The notes under the pieces: model-generated | The model's input: the letters and a program-made list of their open reading frames with translations, nothing else | Databases searched by the model: none | What the model was told of the DNA's origin: nothing | Made by a program: the position numbers and the translations under genes | Shown here: piece by piece, positions 6,016 through 9,899 of the stretch | Numbering within the stretch: the stretch's first letter is position 1 | Layout: every line of letters begins with the position of its first letter | Assembly: GCA_018882545.1 (NCBI GenBank) | Contig: VERS01000031.1 | Location: 1 to 9,899 of the forward strand | Origin: Mycobacterium sp. | GTDB taxonomy: Bacteria > Actinomycetota > Actinomycetes > Mycobacteriales > Mycobacteriaceae | Length of the DNA: 9,899 nt | Direction of reading: 5' to 3'

Positions 6016-6189
6016 CTACCGAGGCCGATCGTCGTTCGGCGGCGGCAGCTCATCGCCGCCGGGAGTGGCTGCGTCGGGCGGACTCGGTGGCGGCTGGCGG
6101 TCGAGCCAGTCCTTGAGCCGGAACAACTGGCTGGCAACCAGGCCCATGCCCACCAACAACAGACCACCGACGATCAGCGCAGTCGTCAT
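6016..6189 (-). CDS. Small single-pass membrane protein with Pro-rich tail, function unknown
   Basis: This 57-residue protein starts MTTALIVGGLLLVGMG. One hydrophobic helix (about 4-19) is followed by QLFRLKDWLDRQ, an amphipathic positively charged segment, and a Pro/Asp-rich tail (PPPSPPDA, ELPPPNDDRPR). A good ribosome site, GGAAGGGG (6199-6206), lies nine bases before the ATG, which supports a real gene. It would be an inner-membrane protein with a short N-terminus outside or within the membrane and the tail in the cytoplasm. It converges on the EIICB gene with five bases between stops and diverges from hrpA with 59 bases between starts. I do not recognise a family. Confidence 0.62.
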   Translation of the reverse strand: MTTALIVGGLLLVGMGLVASQLFRLKDWLDRQPPPSPPDAATPGGDELPPPNDDRPR

Positions 6190-6211
6190 CGGCGCTCACC
6201 CCTTCCCGCAC

Positions 6212-6248
6212 GGTGTCACGCGATCCGGACGCAACTATCCTCAGACCA
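6212..6248 (+). promoter_or_regulatory. Probable leaderless promoter of hrpA
   Basis: TATCCT (6236-6241) fits TANNNT, and GTGTCA (6213-6218) matches four of six -35 bases at a 17-base spacer. The expected start is 6248 or 6249, at or one base before the GTG codon of hrpA. CAGACCA before the GTG offers no ribosome site, which supports a leaderless mRNA. Confidence 0.5.
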
Positions 6249-9200
6249 GTGTCCCAGGCATCCCGCGATGAGGTGCGCGCGGCGTATGCCCGACTGGACG
6301 GGCTGATGCTGCACGACGCCGCCCGGTTGGGCCGGCGGCTGAAGTCGCTGCGGTCGCCCCCGGACGCCGGGACCGGCCGGGCGTTGGAGGCTCTCACCCG
6401 GCAGATCGCGGCGGGCGAGGCTGTGCTGGCCGCCCGGACCGCGGCCGTGCCGGTGATCAGCTACCCGGATCTGCCGGTCAGCGCGCGGCGTGGGCAGCTG
6501 GCCGAGGCGATCGCCGCCCACCAGGTCGTCGTGGTGGCCGGGGAGACCGGCTCGGGAAAGACCACCCAGCTACCCAAAATCTGCCTGGAGATGGGTCGGG
6601 GGGTGCGCGGGGTCATCGGCCACACCCAGCCGCGGCGGCTGGCGGCCCGCACGGTCGCCGAACGCATCGCCGAGGAATTGGGCGTTCCGCTCGGTGAGGC
6701 CATCGGATTCGCGGTCCGCTTCAACGACCGGGTCAGCGACCGGACCCTGGTGAAGTTGATGACCGACGGCATCCTGCTCGCCGAGATCCAACGCGACCGG
6801 CGCCTGCTGCGCTACGACACCCTCATCATCGACGAGGCCCACGAACGCAGCCTCAACATCGACTTCCTGCTGGGCTATCTGCGCCAGCTGCTGCCCCGCC
6901 GGCCTGACCTGAAGGTGATCATCACCTCGGCCACCATCGAGCCCGAGCGCTTCGCCACACACTTCGCCGGCGCCGACGGACCGGCCCCGATCGTCGAGGT
7001 GTCGGGGCGCACCTATCCGGTCGAAATCCGCTACCGCCCCTTGGAATTACCAGCACCGGCCGAGGAAACCCCGTCCCGCGTCGACATCGCCTCGGGTGGC
7101 GATCCCGACGACCCCGACCACGAGGTGGTCCGCGTCGAACCGCGCGATCAGACCGAGGCGATCATCGATGCGCTGCGGGAACTGCGCGCCGAGCCGCCGG
7201 GTGATGTGCTGGTCTTTCTCTCCGGGGAGCGGGAGATCCGCGACACCGCCGAGGCGATCCGGACCGCGTTCCGCAGCCCCGGGCGCGGTTTTGAGGTGCT
7301 CCCGCTGTATGCCCGGCTGCCGACCGCCGAGCAGCACCGGGTGTTCGTCGCTAACACCAGCGGGCTGACCCGTCGGGTGGTGCTGGCCACCAACGTCGCC
7401 GAGACCTCGCTGACGGTGCCGGGCATCCGTTACGTCATCGACCCCGGCACCGCGCGGATCTCCCGGTACAGCCGGCGCACCAAGGTGCAGCGGCTGCCGA
7501 TCGAACCGATTTCCCAGGCGTCCGCGGCGCAGCGTTCAGGGCGTTGCGGGCGCACCGCACCCGGTGTGTGCATCCGGCTGTACTCCGAGCGGGACTTCCT
7601 GGCCAGACCCCGCTTCACCGACCCGGAGATCCTGCGGACCAACCTCGCGTCGGTGATCCTGCAGATGGCCGCGCTGCGACTCGGCGACATCGAGGACTTC
7701 CCCTTCCTGGACCCGCCGGATCGACGCAGCATCAACGACGGCATCGGTGTGCTGCAGGAACTGGGAGCATTCGACAATGCCGGTCAGATCACCGATGTCG
7801 GCCGGCGGCTGGCCCAGTTGCCGGTGGACCCCAGGCTGGGGCGGATGATCCTGCAGGCCGACACCGAGGGTTGCCTGCCGCAGGTCCTGGTGCTCGCTGC
7901 GGCGCTGTCCATCCCGGATCCCCGCGAGCGGCCCGCCGACCGCGAGGAGGCGGCCCGCCAGAAGCATGCCCGCTTCGCCGATGAGACGTCTGACTTCATG
8001 TCCTATCTGAACCTGTGGCGGTATCTGCGCGATCAGCGCAAGGCGCTGTCCGGCAGTGCATTCCGGCGGATGTGCCGGGAGGAGTACCTGCACTACCTGC
8101 GGGTGCGGGAATGGCAGGACCTCACCGGCCAGTTGCGCGGCATCGCCGCAGGCATCGGCCTGCGGGATGGTGAGGGGTCCGCCGAACCGGCCGATCCCGC
8201 ACGGGTGCACGCCGCCCTGGTCGCTGGCCTGCTGTCCCACGTCGGGCTGCGCGAGGGCGACACCCGGGAGTATCTCGGGGCACGCAACGCCCGGTTCGTC
8301 CTGGCGCCGGGATCGGTGCTCACCAAACGGCCGCCGCGCTGGATCGTTGTCGCCGACCTGGTGGAGACCAGCCGGCTCTACGGGCGGATCGCGGCCCGCG
8401 TCGAGCCCGAAACCGTCGAACGCCTCGCCGGCCATCTGGTGCACCGCAGTTACAGCGAGCCGCACTGGGACGCCCGCCGCGGTGCGGTCATGGCCTTCGC
8501 CCGGGTCACCCTGTTCGGGCTGGCGCTGACCGCCCGCCGCCGGGTCGGCTACTCGGCGGTCGATCCGGTGGTGGCCCGGGAGTTGTTCATCCGGCACGCA
8601 CTGGTCGACGGGGACTGGCAGACCCGCCACCCCTTCTTCGCCGCCAACGCGGCGCTGCGTGCGGCGCTCGCCGAGTTGGAGGACCGCGCCCGGCGACGCG
8701 ATCTGCTGGTCGGCGACGAGGAGATCTACGCGTTCTACGACGCCCGCGTCCCGGCCGAGGTGGTCTCGGCCCGACACTTCGACGGTTGGTGGCGCAAACA
8801 GCGCCACCGCAACCCGGACCTGCTCACGATGACCCGCGCCGACCTGCTGCGGACCCCCGATGAGGCGGCGGGCACCGACCTGCCCGATCGTTGGCAGGCC
8901 GGGGACCTGGCGCTGCCGCTGAGCTACCGGTTCGAACCGGGCCAGGCCGACGACGGGGTGACCGTCCACGTCCCGGTCGGCGTGCTGGCCCGCCTGGGCG
9001 GCGCAGAGTTCGGCTGGCAGGTCCCGGCGCTGCGCGAGGAACTGCTCACCGCCCTGATCCGGTCGCTGCCCAAGGATCTGCGGCGCAACTTCGTTCCGGC
9101 GCCGGACACCGCGCGGGCGCTGCTGGCCGACCTCGATCCCGGCGACGGGCCGCTGCTGGAGGCGCTGCAGCGCGAATTGCACCGCCGCAGCGGGATTCTC

Positions 9201-9899
9201 GTTCCACTGAACGCCTTCGATCCGGAACGGATCCCCGACCACCTGCGGGTCACCTTCGCCGTCGAGGGCGACGGCGGCGTTGAACTGGCCCGCGGTAAGG
9301 ACCTCGCGGCGTTACAGCAGCAGTTGGCGGGTCAGACCCGCCGTGCCGTGGTCGAAGCGGTAGCCGACGGCGTGGAGCGAAAAGGTCTGCGCGAATGGCC
9401 CGCGGACCTCGACGAACTGCCGCGCAGCGTCGGCCGGGGCGGGGTGCGCGGCTACCCCGGCCTCGTCGAGGCCGCGGCGGCGGTGGATCTTCGGGTGTTC
9501 GCCACCGAGGCCGAGCGCGACGCCGCGGCACCGGGTGGTCTGCGCCGGCTGCTGCGGCTGTCCGCACCCTCGCCGGTGAAGACTCTGGAGAAGAGTCTCG
9601 ACCCGCGCACTCGATTGACGCTGGGGAACAACCCGGACGGATCCCTGGCCGCGCTGTTGGAAGACTGCGCCGACGCCGCCGTCGATGTCCTCGTCGCCGG
9701 CCCGGTGTGGACCCGGGAGGCGTTCGAATCGGCCCGCGAACGCGTCCGGCAGGAGCTGGCGCCGACCACCGCCGAGGTGCTGCAGCGTGCAGGGAAGTCG
9801 CTGGGTGCACTTCAGCAGGTGCGGCTGGCGCTGCCGACCATCGGGGCGGCCCACGGTGAGGCGGCCGCCGATATCGGCGACCAACTCGCCGCCCTGGTC
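6249..9899 (+). CDS. hrpA: ATP-dependent DEAH-box RNA helicase HrpA (3' end outside window)
   Basis: 1217 codons are present with no stop. E. coli HrpA is 1300 residues, so about 100 or more are missing at the right edge. The helicase core shows the P-loop GETGSGKTTQ (98-107), the DEAH box in IIDEAHERS (195-198), TSATIE (motif III, 226-231), VLATNVAETSLTVPG (motif V) and QRSGRCGRTAPG (motif VI, 428-439). After it come the winged-helix and ratchet regions and the long HrpA-specific C-terminal part (DUF3418), with LVETSRLYGRIAARV, ELFIRHALVDGDWQTRH and RRNFVPAP close to the E. coli protein. The family remodels RNA and, in E. coli, is reported to act on stalled ribosomes and mRNA processing. The GTG at 6249 is the best start: it gives a family-like N-terminus and sits at a leaderless promoter. 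A short insert after the P-loop domain (ELPAPAEETPSR...) is longer than in E. coli. Confidence 0.95.
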   Translation, partial: MSQASRDEVRAAYARLDGLMLHDAARLGRRLKSLRSPPDAGTGRALEALTRQIAAGEAVLAARTAAVPVISYPDLPVSARRGQLAEAIAAHQVVVVAGETGSGKTTQLPKICLEMGRGVRGVIGHTQPRRLAARTVAERIAEELGVPLGEAIGFAVRFNDRVSDRTLVKLMTDGILLAEIQRDRRLLRYDTLIIDEAHERSLNIDFLLGYLRQLLPRRPDLKVIITSATIEPERFATHFAGADGPAPIVEVSGRTYPVEIRYRPLELPAPAEETPSRVDIASGGDPDDPDHEVVRVEPRDQTEAIIDALRELRAEPPGDVLVFLSGEREIRDTAEAIRTAFRSPGRGFEVLPLYARLPTAEQHRVFVANTSGLTRRVVLATNVAETSLTVPGIRYVIDPGTARISRYSRRTKVQRLPIEPISQASAAQRSGRCGRTAPGVCIRLYSERDFLARPRFTDPEILRTNLASVILQMAALRLGDIEDFPFLDPPDRRSINDGIGVLQELGAFDNAGQITDVGRRLAQLPVDPRLGRMILQADTEGCLPQVLVLAAALSIPDPRERPADREEAARQKHARFADETSDFMSYLNLWRYLRDQRKALSGSAFRRMCREEYLHYLRVREWQDLTGQLRGIAAGIGLRDGEGSAEPADPARVHAALVAGLLSHVGLREGDTREYLGARNARFVLAPGSVLTKRPPRWIVVADLVETSRLYGRIAARVEPETVERLAGHLVHRSYSEPHWDARRGAVMAFARVTLFGLALTARRRVGYSAVDPVVARELFIRHALVDGDWQTRHPFFAANAALRAALAELEDRARRRDLLVGDEEIYAFYDARVPAEVVSARHFDGWWRKQRHRNPDLLTMTRADLLRTPDEAAGTDLPDRWQAGDLALPLSYRFEPGQADDGVTVHVPVGVLARLGGAEFGWQVPALREELLTALIRSLPKDLRRNFVPAPDTARALLADLDPGDGPLLEALQRELHRRSGILVPLNAFDPERIPDHLRVTFAVEGDGGVELARGKDLAALQQQLAGQTRRAVVEAVADGVERKGLREWPADLDELPRSVGRGGVRGYPGLVEAAAAVDLRVFATEAERDAAAPGGLRRLLRLSAPSPVKTLEKSLDPRTRLTLGNNPDGSLAALLEDCADAAVDVLVAGPVWTREAFESARERVRQELAPTTAEVLQRAGKSLGALQQVRLALPTIGAAHGEAAADIGDQLAALV

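Noticed and set aside
7536..9242. 568-codon open frame on the minus strand opposite hrpA
   Set aside because: Same cause: composition is Gln/Arg/Gly/Pro-rich with no recognisable motif, while the plus strand encodes a well-conserved HrpA.

Overview
The window is high-GC actinobacterial DNA, most likely from a Mycolicibacterium-type mycobacterium. The support is strong G/C bias at third codon positions, frequent GTG starts, promoters of the TANNNT type placed as for leaderless mRNAs, and a nagA-nagB-crr cluster next to a divergent PTS permease, an arrangement I recall from M. smegmatis. The species cannot be fixed from the sequence alone.

Layout. Positions 1-306 hold no complete gene, only short open segments that change frame, probably a decayed gene. 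Minus-strand genes then fill 307-4302: a vapB-vapC toxin-antitoxin pair (307-956) with a palindromic operator and probably a leaderless promoter; a secreted protein with a low-complexity tail (1179-1802); and nagA, nagB and a PTS EIIA gene (1868-4302), which are transcribed in the order crr-nagB-nagA. A short intergenic region (4303-4432) separates these from the plus-strand PTS EIICB permease gene (4433-6010). A 57-codon membrane-protein gene (6016-6189, minus) converges on the permease gene and diverges from hrpA, a DEAH-box RNA helicase gene (6249 to the window end, plus) that runs off the right edge.

How the genes work together. The EIICB permease and EIIA import and phosphorylate an amino sugar (N-acetylglucosamine is most likely), using phosphate from EI and HPr encoded elsewhere. 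NagA deacetylates GlcNAc-6-phosphate, and NagB converts glucosamine-6-phosphate to fructose-6-phosphate plus ammonia for glycolysis. The vapBC pair, the secreted protein and hrpA have no evident link to this pathway.

The main oddity is crr. The EIIA domain ends at a normal C-terminus, but the expected stop is replaced by TAC. The frame stays open for another 175 codons, mostly out of frame through nagB. I see no clearly new system. The best second-look items are the crr stop loss, the small membrane protein, the vapBC operator with leaderless promoter, and the decayed segment at the left edge.
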